Shown here piece by piece: positions 55,845 to 63,143 of a stretch of 64,000 bases of DNA. Where the stretch lies: contig NZ_LT607412.1 of the NCBI RefSeq assembly GCF_900091455.1, positions 3,658,001 to 3,722,000 of the forward strand, read 5' to 3'. Both the position numbers and the translations under genes were made by a program. The notes under the pieces are model-generated. The model saw nothing but the letters and a program-made list of their open reading frames with translations. It had not been told where the DNA came from and did not search any database. The DNA is from Micromonospora coriariae (lineage in GTDB: Bacteria; Actinomycetota; Actinomycetes; Mycobacteriales; Micromonosporaceae). The stretch's first letter is position 1; each line of letters begins with the position of its first letter.

Positions 55845-56795
55845 CTAGCAGATTACTCTCAGTGCGGCGGGAACGGATGTGAATCTGACTTTCTCCCGCT
55901 CGCCCAGGTAGTCACCGTCCAGCTGGAACGCCTGCGGACGGTTGGAGAGCAGCGTGAACTCCGCCGTGTCATGGAGTCGTAACACCTGCCGGCCGCGTGG
56001 ATCCGGCCGGCGGGACAGGAACTGCGTCACCGTCCGTGTCGTGCTGGCCACCCGCAGCTGACGCAGCGCCAGCACGTCCAGCCCGAGGTCGAACGACGCC
56101 TCCGGGTTCGGGTTGATCTCCCGGTCGCCGAGGTACGTCCAGGGCGCCGTGTTCTGGATGATGACGGTGGCCAGCTCACCCTCCGCGGACTCACCGGGAC
56201 GCTCCAACCTGATCGCCGGGTGCCGTCGGTCCGAGGCGAGGAAGTACTGGTTCATGATCGAGCGCAGGTAGAGACCCGGAGTGGAGACGCGACCCCGACG
56301 GCGTGCCTGCTCCACGCGGTGGATCACGGCGGCATCCAGGCCGAACCCGGCGCAGAAGGTGAAGTAGCGGTCGTCCGCACGCCCCAGCCCGATCGTCCGG
56401 TGCCGACCCAGACGCAGCCCTTCGAGGATCATGCTGGTCCCCTCCGGCCACTCCCGGGGAAGGCCCAGCGCGCGGGCGAACACGTTGGTCGAGCCACCCG
56501 GAACGGTCGCCAGCGCGGGCAGCCGCTCCGCCAGCGTGGCCCCATCGGCGCTGGCCGGCGGCTCGGCCGTCATCAGGCCGTTCACCACCTCGTTGACGGT
56601 GCCGTCGCCACCCAGGGTGACGACCAGATCGACCCCCTCCGCAGCGGCCTCCCGGGCCAGCGCCATGGCGTGCCCACGCCGGCGGGTGTAGCGCACGCTG
56701 AGGTCGACTTCGCTGCGCAGTGCCCGGACAAGCACGTCCCGGCTGCGTTCGCTGGTGGTGGTGGCCTTCGGATTGACCACCAGGACGGCCCGCAT
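55845..56795 (-). CDS. Diacylglycerol/lipid kinase family protein
   Basis: The 316-residue protein has the DAGK catalytic domain: VVNPKATTT at the start, VVTLGGDGTVNEVVNGLM (the nucleotide-binding GGDGT), ATVPGGSTNVFARALG and DLGLDVLALRQL. The C-terminal half continues with PQAFQLDGDYLG, the typical QxDGE-like motif here QLDGDY. It could phosphorylate a lipid such as diacylglycerol. ATG 56795 has a ribosome site 13 bases away; GTG 56804, three codons upstream, has one four bases away and is the alternative. A small membrane protein gene diverges from it. Confidence 0.9.
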   Translation of the reverse strand: MRAVLVVNPKATTTSERSRDVLVRALRSEVDLSVRYTRRRGHAMALAREAAAEGVDLVVTLGGDGTVNEVVNGLMTAEPPASADGATLAERLPALATVPGGSTNVFARALGLPREWPEGTSMILEGLRLGRHRTIGLGRADDRYFTFCAGFGLDAAVIHRVEQARRRGRVSTPGLYLRSIMNQYFLASDRRHPAIRLERPGESAEGELATVIIQNTAPWTYLGDREINPNPEASFDLGLDVLALRQLRVASTTRTVTQFLSRRPDPRGRQVLRLHDTAEFTLLSNRPQAFQLDGDYLGEREKVRFTSVPAALRVIC

Positions 56796-56838
56796 GGGCG
56801 GCACTGTACCTCCCGGTAGCCCGGGTATCGTGGCGCGC

Positions 56839-57228
56839 GTGACCATCGACTCGGCCCCGATTCCCGTCACGCTCCGCTGGGCGGTGCGTCTGCTGTGGGC
56901 GGAGGCGGTCGCCGTCGGGCTGATCGCCGTCTGGCTGGTCTGGGCCGATCTCACCGCCCCCACCCGCGATCTGCTGTCCGGTCTGCTGGTGACCGCGTTC
57001 GCCCTCGGCGCGGCCGTCGCGCTGTGGGCGCTGGGCCGCGCGCTGCTGCGCCGCCAGGCCGGCGCGCGCGCCCCCGCGATCGTGCTTCAGCTGATGCTGC
57101 TGCCGATCGGGTGGTTCATGATCCAGGCCGGGATGGGCTGGCTCGGCGTGCCGCTGATGGCACTGGGCCTGGGCGTCAGCTGGCTGTTGGTGAGCCCCCC
57201 GACGACCCGGGCGCTCGGCTTCGAGTGA
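56839..57228 (+). CDS. Small polytopic membrane protein
   Basis: The 129-residue protein has four hydrophobic helices (about 14-36, 44-66, 78-98 and 100-117). It starts MTIDSAPIPVTLRWAVRLLW and ends PPTTRALGFE. No catalytic motif is visible and no family is recognised, though comparable four-helix proteins lie beside lipid-kinase genes in related genomes, in line with a role in lipid metabolism or transport. GTG 56839 is the first start before the first helix. It diverges from the lipid kinase gene and converges with the RsbW-like gene 33 bases away. Confidence 0.78.
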   Translation: MTIDSAPIPVTLRWAVRLLWAEAVAVGLIAVWLVWADLTAPTRDLLSGLLVTAFALGAAVALWALGRALLRRQAGARAPAIVLQLMLLPIGWFMIQAGMGWLGVPLMALGLGVSWLLVSPPTTRALGFE

Positions 57229-57261
57229 CCTGGCTCCGCGCCCGACCGGGCGACGGATCGG

Positions 57262-57669
57262 TCAGTAGCCGCTGGAGCGGCGGGTCAGCAACGAGATCGT
57301 CGCCCGGCCGTCGGCGGCCGTGGCGGACGCCGACGTGGTCAGCGCGGTGAGCACCTTCCAGGCGAAGGACGACTCGGCGGGCAGGGTGGCGCCGCGCACG
57401 GTCGGCACGGTCACCTCGACGGTCAGGGCGTCCTCGGTGACCGAGAACCGGCACTCCAGCTCAGCGTCGCGGGTGGCGATGGCGAGCAGCATGGCGCACG
57501 CCTCGTCGACCGCGATCCGCAGATCCTCGATCTCGTCGAGCGCGAACTGCAACCGGGCCGCGAGACCGGCGGTGGCGGTACGGAGCACGCCGAGGTAACC
57601 GCCGTCGGCGGGCACCGTGAGGTGCACCACGTCGTCGTCGGTCGCTGGCTGGCCGGTCAGTTGAGTCAC
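57262..57669 (-). CDS. RsbW-like anti-sigma-type ATPase
   Basis: The 135-residue protein fits the HATPase_c_2 anti-sigma family: VVHLTVPADGGYLGVLRTAT opens it, and IEDLRIAVDEACAMLLAIA replaces the usual ELxxNA N box. No clear glycine-rich G1/G2 boxes follow (LTVEVTVPTVRGAT, ADGRATISLLTRR), so ATP binding may be weak or absent. In actinomycetes such proteins (compare RsbW/UsfX) bind SigF-type sigma factors. Such a sigma gene is not adjacent, being perhaps beyond the window. GTG 57669 starts VTQLTGQPATDD. Confidence 0.82.
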   Translation of the reverse strand: MTQLTGQPATDDDVVHLTVPADGGYLGVLRTATAGLAARLQFALDEIEDLRIAVDEACAMLLAIATRDAELECRFSVTEDALTVEVTVPTVRGATLPAESSFAWKVLTALTTSASATAADGRATISLLTRRSSGY

Positions 57670-57701
57670 GCCTCATCCCCCCGGTCGGGGACTCTACCCG
57701 G

Positions 57702-58223
57702 TCAGTCGCCCGGACGCGTGCCGGCGGCGGCGGCCTGGCTGGCGAGGTCGCGCAGCGCGTCGCCGCTGAGCCGATAGGGGACCCACTCGCTCATCTGCTC
57801 CGCGCCGATCGAGGCGTAGAACCCGGCGGCCGGATTCCAGTCGATCATCCACCACTCCAGCCGCCGGTAGCCGCGTCGTACGCAGATGTCGGCCAGGGTG
57901 GCGAGCAGCAGCCGGCCCGCGCCGGTGCCCCGGGCGGACGGTCGGACGTAGAGGTCCTCCAGGTAGATGCCGTGCACGCCGGCCCAGGTGGAGAAGTTGA
58001 GGAACCACAGCGCGAAGCCGATCGGCTGGTCGTGCTCGTCGACCGCGACGTGGCCGAAGAGCGCCGGCGCAGTCGAAAACAGGGCCGAGGTCAACTGTTC
58101 GGTGGTGAGGTGGCACTGGTCGGGGGCGCGTTCGTACTCCGCCAGCTCGTGAACCATGGCGACGACGGCCGGCACATCCTCGGGACGTGCCGGCCGGATC
58201 GTCGGGGTGACGGGTGAGGTCAC
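57702..58223 (-). CDS. GNAT-family N-acetyltransferase (diamine type)
   Basis: The 173-residue enzyme has the diamine/spermidine acetyltransferase-like pattern: IRPARPEDVPAVVAMVHELA, ALFGHVAVDEHDQPIGFALWF, YLEDLYVRPSARGTGAGRLL (acetyl-CoA loop RGTGAG) and WWMIDWNPAAGFYASIGA. The likely substrates are polyamines or other primary amines. GTG 58223 overlaps the sodN stop by four bases (GTGA), so it is the second gene of the sodN transcript. Why an acetyltransferase is coupled to sodN is not known. Confidence 0.88.
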   Translation of the reverse strand: MTSPVTPTIRPARPEDVPAVVAMVHELAEYERAPDQCHLTTEQLTSALFSTAPALFGHVAVDEHDQPIGFALWFLNFSTWAGVHGIYLEDLYVRPSARGTGAGRLLLATLADICVRRGYRRLEWWMIDWNPAAGFYASIGAEQMSEWVPYRLSGDALRDLASQAAAAGTRPGD

Positions 58224-58624
58224 GCCTTCTTGGTCTCCCAGAAGATCTTCGAGATCTCGTCGATCTTCGCGAGCAGCTTGTCGGCGGTCGCCGGGTCGAG
58301 GCTGCCCTTGACGCCACCGGCGCCGGCGAGCTTGGTGGCCTCGTTGAACATCTGGTGCAGCTGCGGGTACTTCTCGAAGTGCGTGGCCTTGAAGTAGTCG
58401 GTCCAGAGCACCCACAGGTGGTGCTTGACCAGCTCGGCGCGCTGCTCCTTGATGATGACCGCCCGGGTGCGGAACTCCGGGTCGGTGTTCGCCTGGTACT
58501 TCTCGCAGATCATTTTGACCGACTCGGCCTCGATCCGGGCCTGGGCCGGGTCGTAGACGCCGCACGGCAGGTCGCAGTGAGCGCTCGCGGTGACGCGGGG
58601 CGCAAGGATGCGTGGAAGTCGCAT
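58220..58624 (-). CDS. sodN: Nickel superoxide dismutase
   Basis: The 134-residue precursor has a 15-residue leader (MRLPRILAPRVTASA) followed by HCDLPCGVYDP, the nickel hook in which His1, Cys2 and Cys6 of the mature enzyme hold the metal. The helical rest (KMICEKYQANTDPEFRTRAV, KHHLWVLWTDYFKATHF) fits the four-helix hexamer. It removes superoxide in the cytoplasm. ATG 58624 has GGAGG seven bases upstream. The maturation protease gene diverges from it, and a GNAT gene overlaps its end. Nickel-dependent regulation (Nur) is known in Streptomyces; no certain site is seen here. Confidence 0.97.
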   Translation of the reverse strand: MRLPRILAPRVTASAHCDLPCGVYDPAQARIEAESVKMICEKYQANTDPEFRTRAVIIKEQRAELVKHHLWVLWTDYFKATHFEKYPQLHQMFNEATKLAGAGGVKGSLDPATADKLLAKIDEISKIFWETKKA

Positions 58625-58708
58625 CGGGATCCTCCATGGGAAGTTTGCGATGATCAAAGGCGACATTACTCCTGGGAATGCTCCCCGAAGCGGGTGGAGG
58701 TGAAACCA

Positions 58709-59059
58709 GTGCGGGCCGATCACTCGGCGGGGGCTCCCCGGCTGCGCGGGCCGCTGACCGCCGTCCTGGTGACCGGTCCGTCCATGGCGCCGACGCTGCG
58801 GCACGGCGACGCGGTGCTGGTCCGCCCCCACGGTCGCCCGATCCGCCCCGGTGACGTGGTGGTCGCGGTCTTCCGTAGCCGCCCCGAGCTGCTGGTGGTG
58901 AAGCGGGTGGTCCGGGCGCAGGACGGCGGCTGGTGGCTTCGGGGGGACAACGACCTGGTCACCGACGACTCCCGCGCGTACGGGGTGGCCGACGTGCGGG
59001 GGCGGGTGGTGGCCCGCTACTGGCCGCGCCCCGGACGGGTCCCGCGTCGGCCGTTATGA
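58709..59059 (+). CDS. sodX: Nickel-type SOD maturation protease (S26 signal-peptidase-like)
   Basis: The 116-residue soluble protein is a small S26 peptidase: VTGPSMAPTLRHGD with catalytic Ser25, and LLVVKRVV with Lys65; WLRGDNDLVTDDSRAYG follows. It has no membrane anchor. Its neighbour sodN needs removal of its leader to expose His1, so this is the presumed processing enzyme. GTG 58709 lies eight bases after GGAGG. Upstream GTG codons at 58694 and 58700 fall inside the ribosome site. The malic enzyme gene follows after 143 bases. Confidence 0.93.
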   Translation: MRADHSAGAPRLRGPLTAVLVTGPSMAPTLRHGDAVLVRPHGRPIRPGDVVVAVFRSRPELLVVKRVVRAQDGGWWLRGDNDLVTDDSRAYGVADVRGRVVARYWPRPGRVPRRPL

Positions 59060-59080
59060 CCCTGCTCACATCCGAGGGGC

Positions 59081-59092
59081 AGTGTCGACACT
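59081..59092. promoter_or_regulatory. Perfect palindrome overlapping a candidate -10
   Basis: AGTGTCGACACT (59081-59092) is a perfect 12-base palindrome directly overlapping TATGCT (59092-59097), a good -10 for the malic enzyme gene. It may be an operator. Confidence 0.45.
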
Positions 59093-59202
59093 ATGCTCGG
59101 AAAGTGCCCGGGTGACCCCCCGCACCGCGTGCCACCGCTCGCCGCCCACCTCGCGGCCGGGCCGGCCGCCCCGTCTGCTCGACAGATCCTGGAGTCACCG
59201 CC

Positions 59203-60381
59203 ATGCCTTCGTCCACCGTGGACCCCGCTGATCCCGTCTTCCAGCTGCACCGGGGCGGCAAGATGGCCGTCACCTCGACGGTGCCGCTCACCAGCCGGGA
59301 GGACCTCTCCCTCGCGTACACCCCGGGGGTGGCCCGGGTGTGTGAGGCGATCGCCGCCGACCCCGACCTGGCCGACGACTACACCTGGGTGTCGCACGCC
59401 GTCGCGGTGGTCACCGACGGCTCGGCGGTGCTCGGGCTCGGCAACATCGGCCCGCGTGCCGCGCTGCCGGTGATGGAGGGCAAGGCGGTGCTGTTCAAGC
59501 AGTTCGCCGGGGTCGACGCGGTGCCGGTCTGTCTGGACACCCAGGACGTGGACGAGATCGTCGCCGTGGTGCGGGCGCTGGCCCCCTCGTTCGGCGGGAT
59601 CAACCTGGAGGACATCAGCGCGCCGCGCTGCTTCGAGGTGGAGCGCCGGCTCGACGAGGCGCTGGACATCCCGGTCTTCCACGACGACCAGCACGGCACC
59701 GCGATCGTGGTGCTCGCCGCGCTGCGCAACGCCGCCACCCTGCTCAACCGCAAGCTCGGTGACCTGCGGGTCGCGGTGAGCGGCGCCGGTGCGGCCGGCG
59801 TGGCCGTGACGAAGATGCTGGTCGCCGGGGGCGTCAACCCCGACCAGGTGGTGGTCTGCGACTCCAAGGGGATCATCGGCCGGCACCGTACCGAGCTGAC
59901 CGGCACCAAGGCCGAACTGGCCGCGAGCACCAACGCCGACGGTCGGCAGGGCGACATCACCGAGGCGCTGCGCGGCGCGGACGTGCTGATCGGCGTCTCC
60001 GGCGGGCAGATCCCGGAGGCCGCGGTCGCCGGCATGGCGCCCGGCGGGATCGTGTTCGCGTTGGCCAACCCGACTCCGGAGGTGCACCCCGAGGTGGCCG
60101 CCCGGCACGTCGCGGTGGTCGCCACCGGGCGCAGCGACTACCCCAACCAGATCAACAACGTGCTCGCCTTCCCCGGTGTCTTCCGGGGCGCGCTGGACGC
60201 GCGGGCCACCCGGATCACCGAGGGCATGAAGGTCGCCGCCGCGGACGCGATCGCCGGCGTGGTGGCCGAGTCGCTGACCGCCGAGGCGATCGTCCCGTCG
60301 CCGCTGGACCCCCGGGTCGCCCCGGCGGTGGCCGAGGCGGTCGCCGAGGCGGCCCGCCGTGACGGCGTCGCCCGCCGGTAA
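59203..60381 (+). CDS. NAD(P)-dependent malic enzyme
   Basis: The 392-residue enzyme decarboxylates malate to pyruvate, using NAD or NADP. It shows [16 protein letters not shown] (catalytic tyrosine), [14 protein letters not shown] (lysine), [16 protein letters not shown] and [12 protein letters not shown] (metal sites), and [14 protein letters not shown] (dinucleotide loop). Its length fits the small bacterial class. ATG 59203 opens [20 protein letters not shown]. Upstream lies the palindrome overlapping a -10. The gene ends directly at a tandem of three short repeats. Confidence 0.94.
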   Translation: MPSSTVDPADPVFQLHRGGKMAVTSTVPLTSREDLSLAYTPGVARVCEAIAADPDLADDYTWVSHAVAVVTDGSAVLGLGNIGPRAALPVMEGKAVLFKQFAGVDAVPVCLDTQDVDEIVAVVRALAPSFGGINLEDISAPRCFEVERRLDEALDIPVFHDDQHGTAIVVLAALRNAATLLNRKLGDLRVAVSGAGAAGVAVTKMLVAGGVNPDQVVVCDSKGIIGRHRTELTGTKAELAASTNADGRQGDITEALRGADVLIGVSGGQIPEAAVAGMAPGGIVFALANPTPEVHPEVAARHVAVVATGRSDYPNQINNVLAFPGVFRGALDARATRITEGMKVAAADAIAGVVAESLTAEAIVPSPLDPRVAPAVAEAVAEAARRDGVARR

Positions 60382-60470
60382 GGAAGGGCACCTTTTTAAC
60401 GCCTGGTGCATAGGAAGGGTCCCTTCCTAACGCTGGGTGTGTGGAAGGGTCTCTTCTTAACCGGCGCTCG
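60381..60470. repeat. Three tandem AGGAAGGG-type repeats
   Basis: Units begin at 60381 (AGGAAGGGCACCTTTTTAACG), 60412 (AGGAAGGGTCCCTTCCTAACG) and 60442 (TGGAAGGGTCTCTTCTTAACC), with 31- and 30-base periods. The middle unit is a perfect 8-bp palindrome around one base. They start at the malic enzyme stop and end before the oxidoreductase start, so they could terminate transcription. Confidence 0.65.
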
Positions 60471-60489
60471 GCTTGTTACCGTGCCGATC

Positions 60490-61443
60490 ATGCGTGCTGC
60501 CTTCGCCTCCCGCTTCGACGACGCCGATCCGCTCGCCGCGCTCACTGTCGGTGAGCGGCCCGAGCCGACCCACCCGGCCGACGACTGGGTGACCGTGCAG
60601 CTGCGCGCCACCTCGCTCAACCACCACGACCTCTGGTCACTGCGGGGGGTGGGGCTCACCGAGGCCCAGCTGCCGATGATCCTCGGCTGCGACGCGGTCG
60701 GCGTGGACCCGGAGGGCAACCAGGTGGTCGTCTACCCGGTGGTGGTCACCCGGGGTGACCCGCGCGGCGTCTCCATCCTCTCCGAGCACTTCCCCGGCAC
60801 CCTCGCCGAGCGGGTCGCCGTACCCCGGTCGAACCTGGTCCCGCTGCCCGACGGGATGGCGGCGACCGACGCGGCCTGCCTGCCGACGGCCTGGCTGACC
60901 GCGTGGCGGATGTTGACCACCAAGGGCCGCGTCGAGGACGCCGACAGCGTGCTCGTGCAGGGCGCGGGCGGCGGCGTGGCCACCGCGGCCGTCGCGCTCG
61001 CCGTCGCGATGGGCAAGCGGGTGTACGCGACCAGCCGCGACGCGATCAAGCGGGAGCGGATCACCGCCCTCGGCGCCACCGCCGTGGAACCCGGTGCCCG
61101 GCTGCCGGAACGGGTCGACGTGGTGATCGAGACGGTCGGCGCGGCCACCTTCGAACATTCGATGAAGTCGGCCGCGCCGATGGCCCGGATCGTGGTCTCC
61201 GGCGCCACCGCCGGTCACGAACCGTCGGTCAACCTGCGCCGGATCTTCGCCATGCAGCTGGAGATCCTGGGCACCTCGATGGGCACCCCCGGCGAGCTGT
61301 ACGAGCTGCTGGCGTTCTGCGCGGACAGCGACGTGCGCCCGGTGGTGGACAGCGTGGTCCCGTTCAGCCGGGTCGAGGACGCCTTCGCCCGGCTGCACTC
61401 CGGTGACGCCTTCGGCAAGGTCGTCGTCGACCACACCGCCTGA
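60490..61443 (+). CDS. Zinc-independent quinone oxidoreductase / MDR-type dehydrogenase
   Basis: The 317-residue enzyme is a medium-chain dehydrogenase with an N-terminal catalytic domain and a Rossmann fold (VLVQGAGGGVATAAVALAVA; the GxGxxA loop). The sequence LNHHDLWSLRGVG and GCDAVGVDPEGNQVVVYPVV fit the quinone-reductase/enoyl-reductase group. No zinc cysteine cluster is evident. It probably uses NADPH; the substrate is unknown. ATG 60490 begins MRAAFASRFDDADP. A short frame in the repeat region upstream was not accepted. It converges with the hydrolase lipoprotein gene. Confidence 0.9.
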   Translation: MRAAFASRFDDADPLAALTVGERPEPTHPADDWVTVQLRATSLNHHDLWSLRGVGLTEAQLPMILGCDAVGVDPEGNQVVVYPVVVTRGDPRGVSILSEHFPGTLAERVAVPRSNLVPLPDGMAATDAACLPTAWLTAWRMLTTKGRVEDADSVLVQGAGGGVATAAVALAVAMGKRVYATSRDAIKRERITALGATAVEPGARLPERVDVVIETVGAATFEHSMKSAAPMARIVVSGATAGHEPSVNLRRIFAMQLEILGTSMGTPGELYELLAFCADSDVRPVVDSVVPFSRVEDAFARLHSGDAFGKVVVDHTA

Positions 61444-61487
61444 CCCGTCCGCGGCGTCGCTTTCATGATCCGCCTTCGCCCGGCCAC

Positions 61488-62453
61488 CTACAGGTGGTCG
61501 TCGAAGGTGGCGATGTCGCCGCGGGTCGCGTCGGTGGAGATGCGCTTCTTGGCCGCCGGGTCGCCGTAGAGCGTCCAGCGGAGGAACTCGACGGAGGTGT
61601 CCGAGACCACCCGCAGCGCCGCGCCGTCGCTGAGCAGCGCCCGCCCGTGGTCACCCTTCGGCAGGCTCAGCATCGCCTTCGGCCAGGGCACCTTGTCGTA
61701 CGCGGCCCGGCCCGCCGCGTAGTCGACCACCTCGTCCAGCTCGCCGTGCACGAACAGTTGGGGCGCGGCCGCGCCGGCGAACGCCGTACCCACGCCGAGG
61801 GCCGTGCCGGCGAACACCACGCCGGCGTCCAGCCGTTCGTCCCGGCTGGCGGTGAACAGGCCGATGGTGGTCACCCCGCCGGCCGAGTGCCCGGCCGCGG
61901 CCACCCGCTCGGCGTCCAGCCGGCCGCGCAGCGGGTCGCCCGCCGCGCCGTCGAGCGCCAGCACCTTGGTCAGCGCGTAGGACACGTCGGCCGGCTGGTT
62001 GAGCACGTCGAGGACATTGCCGTCGGCACCCCGGGAGGTGTGCGGGAAGGCCGGCGCGGCCACCACGAAGCCCGCCGCCGCCCACCGGGTCAGCAGCGTG
62101 GCGTAGTCGTCCGGCCGCCCGCCCAGGCCGTGACTGAACATCACCACGGGGAACCGGCCAGCCGCTGCCGCCGCCGACCGCTTGGCCGCCCCACCGGCCT
62201 CCCCGGCCGCCGGATACCAGAGCGTCACCGGCAGCGCCCGGCCGTCCCGGTTCAGCTTGAGCTGGCGTACGCCGACGGCGAAGGCTCGCTGTGGCGCGGT
62301 CCCGGCGGGTACCCGCGGCGTCGCCGAGGCGACGGCGGAGGGCTCGACCGGTGCCGGCCCGCTCTCGGCCTTCCGGGCGTCCGCGGAGCAGCCGACCAGG
62401 CCGGCAGTGAGCAGGGCGCCGGCCAGCAGCGCGGGGGTGACGCGACGGGACAT
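61488..62453 (-). CDS. Alpha/beta hydrolase lipoprotein
   Basis: The 321-residue lipoprotein has the signal MSRRVTPALLAGALLTAGLV and the lipobox VGC with Cys22. After a Ser/Ala/Pro linker the hydrolase domain shows VTLWYPA, VMFSHGLGG (oxyanion loop), GHSAGG (nucleophile, about residue 190) and LFVHGELDEVV (acid). The pattern resembles cutinase/chlorophyllase-like and PAF-acetylhydrolase-like esterases. It would be anchored outside the membrane and hydrolyse lipids, polyesters or esters. ATG 62453 lies just before the signal. The second paralogue lies at 63144-64000. Confidence 0.9.
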   Translation of the reverse strand: MSRRVTPALLAGALLTAGLVGCSADARKAESGPAPVEPSAVASATPRVPAGTAPQRAFAVGVRQLKLNRDGRALPVTLWYPAAGEAGGAAKRSAAAAAGRFPVVMFSHGLGGRPDDYATLLTRWAAAGFVVAAPAFPHTSRGADGNVLDVLNQPADVSYALTKVLALDGAAGDPLRGRLDAERVAAAGHSAGGVTTIGLFTASRDERLDAGVVFAGTALGVGTAFAGAAAPQLFVHGELDEVVDYAAGRAAYDKVPWPKAMLSLPKGDHGRALLSDGAALRVVSDTSVEFLRWTLYGDPAAKKRISTDATRGDIATFDDHL

Positions 62454-62528
62454 GAATCCAATTGTGCCCTGCCCGGCTGACCCGATCGGCCGGGTTCGGC
62501 GTGGCGTGGTCACCCGCTCACCCAGCGC

Positions 62529-63062
62529 TCAGCCTTCCGGAGGCGGCGGGACGGTGGCACGCAGCCGGGCCAGGTCGTCGGCGTCCTTCGGCCGGCGCTG
62601 ACGCTCCGGCATCCAGATCGGGTACATCTGCTTGAACTCGATCTGGGCTGCCACCGAGATCGTCGGCACGGTGAGCGCGCCGATCCGGCCTGGCGGCGCG
62701 TCCAGCATCCCGGCCGGCAGCGGCGTGCCGGCCCACGATCCGGCTCCCACCGTCGGCCGACCGGCCCGATCCCGACCCAGGTACGCGAAACTGACCTCCA
62801 CGTCGCCGGCGTACAGGTCGAGCTGTTGCTCCACCGGCATCCGGGGATCGGGCCGCCAGTCTCGGGCCAGCAGCAGGGTGGCCAGCCGCTCCGCGTCGCC
62901 CCGCCAGCAGTACCAGTCGACGTCGACGTGCGGGCGGGTCACCGAGCCGAGGTGGAAGTCCATCGCCCAGCCGCCCCGTAGCCACACCGGTATCGCGGCC
63001 GACCCGGTCACCGCGATCACCTCGGCGATGCTCGCCAACTGGCGGCGCGCGAGTTCGTCCAC
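62529..63062 (-). CDS. Nucleotidyltransferase-fold protein (aminoglycoside/lincosamide type)
   Basis: The 177-residue protein has IPVWLRGGWAMDFHLGSVTR (GGWAMD, 30-35) and then HVDVDW (DVDW, 47-50), the two acidic metal sites of the ANT(2'')/LinA nucleotidyltransferase fold. Members transfer AMP to aminoglycosides or lincosamides, but many are uncharacterised. There is no proof that it confers resistance. GTG 63062 begins VDELARRQLASIAEVIA. It lies between two related hydrolase genes, all on the same strand. Confidence 0.8.
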   Translation of the reverse strand: MDELARRQLASIAEVIAVTGSAAIPVWLRGGWAMDFHLGSVTRPHVDVDWYCWRGDAERLATLLLARDWRPDPRMPVEQQLDLYAGDVEVSFAYLGRDRAGRPTVGAGSWAGTPLPAGMLDAPPGRIGALTVPTISVAAQIEFKQMYPIWMPERQRRPKDADDLARLRATVPPPPEG

Positions 63063-63143
63063 CGCGCCACCGTACCGGCGTCGTCCCCGCTGGCATCCGG
63101 GCTGCCCGCTCCGACATCCGGGCGGGCGGGTGTGGCGGGGTCG

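Noticed and set aside
62529..63062. Calling this gene an antibiotic-resistance determinant
   Set aside because: The fold motifs support a nucleotidyltransferase only. Many such proteins are not resistance enzymes, and nothing nearby indicates mobilisation.
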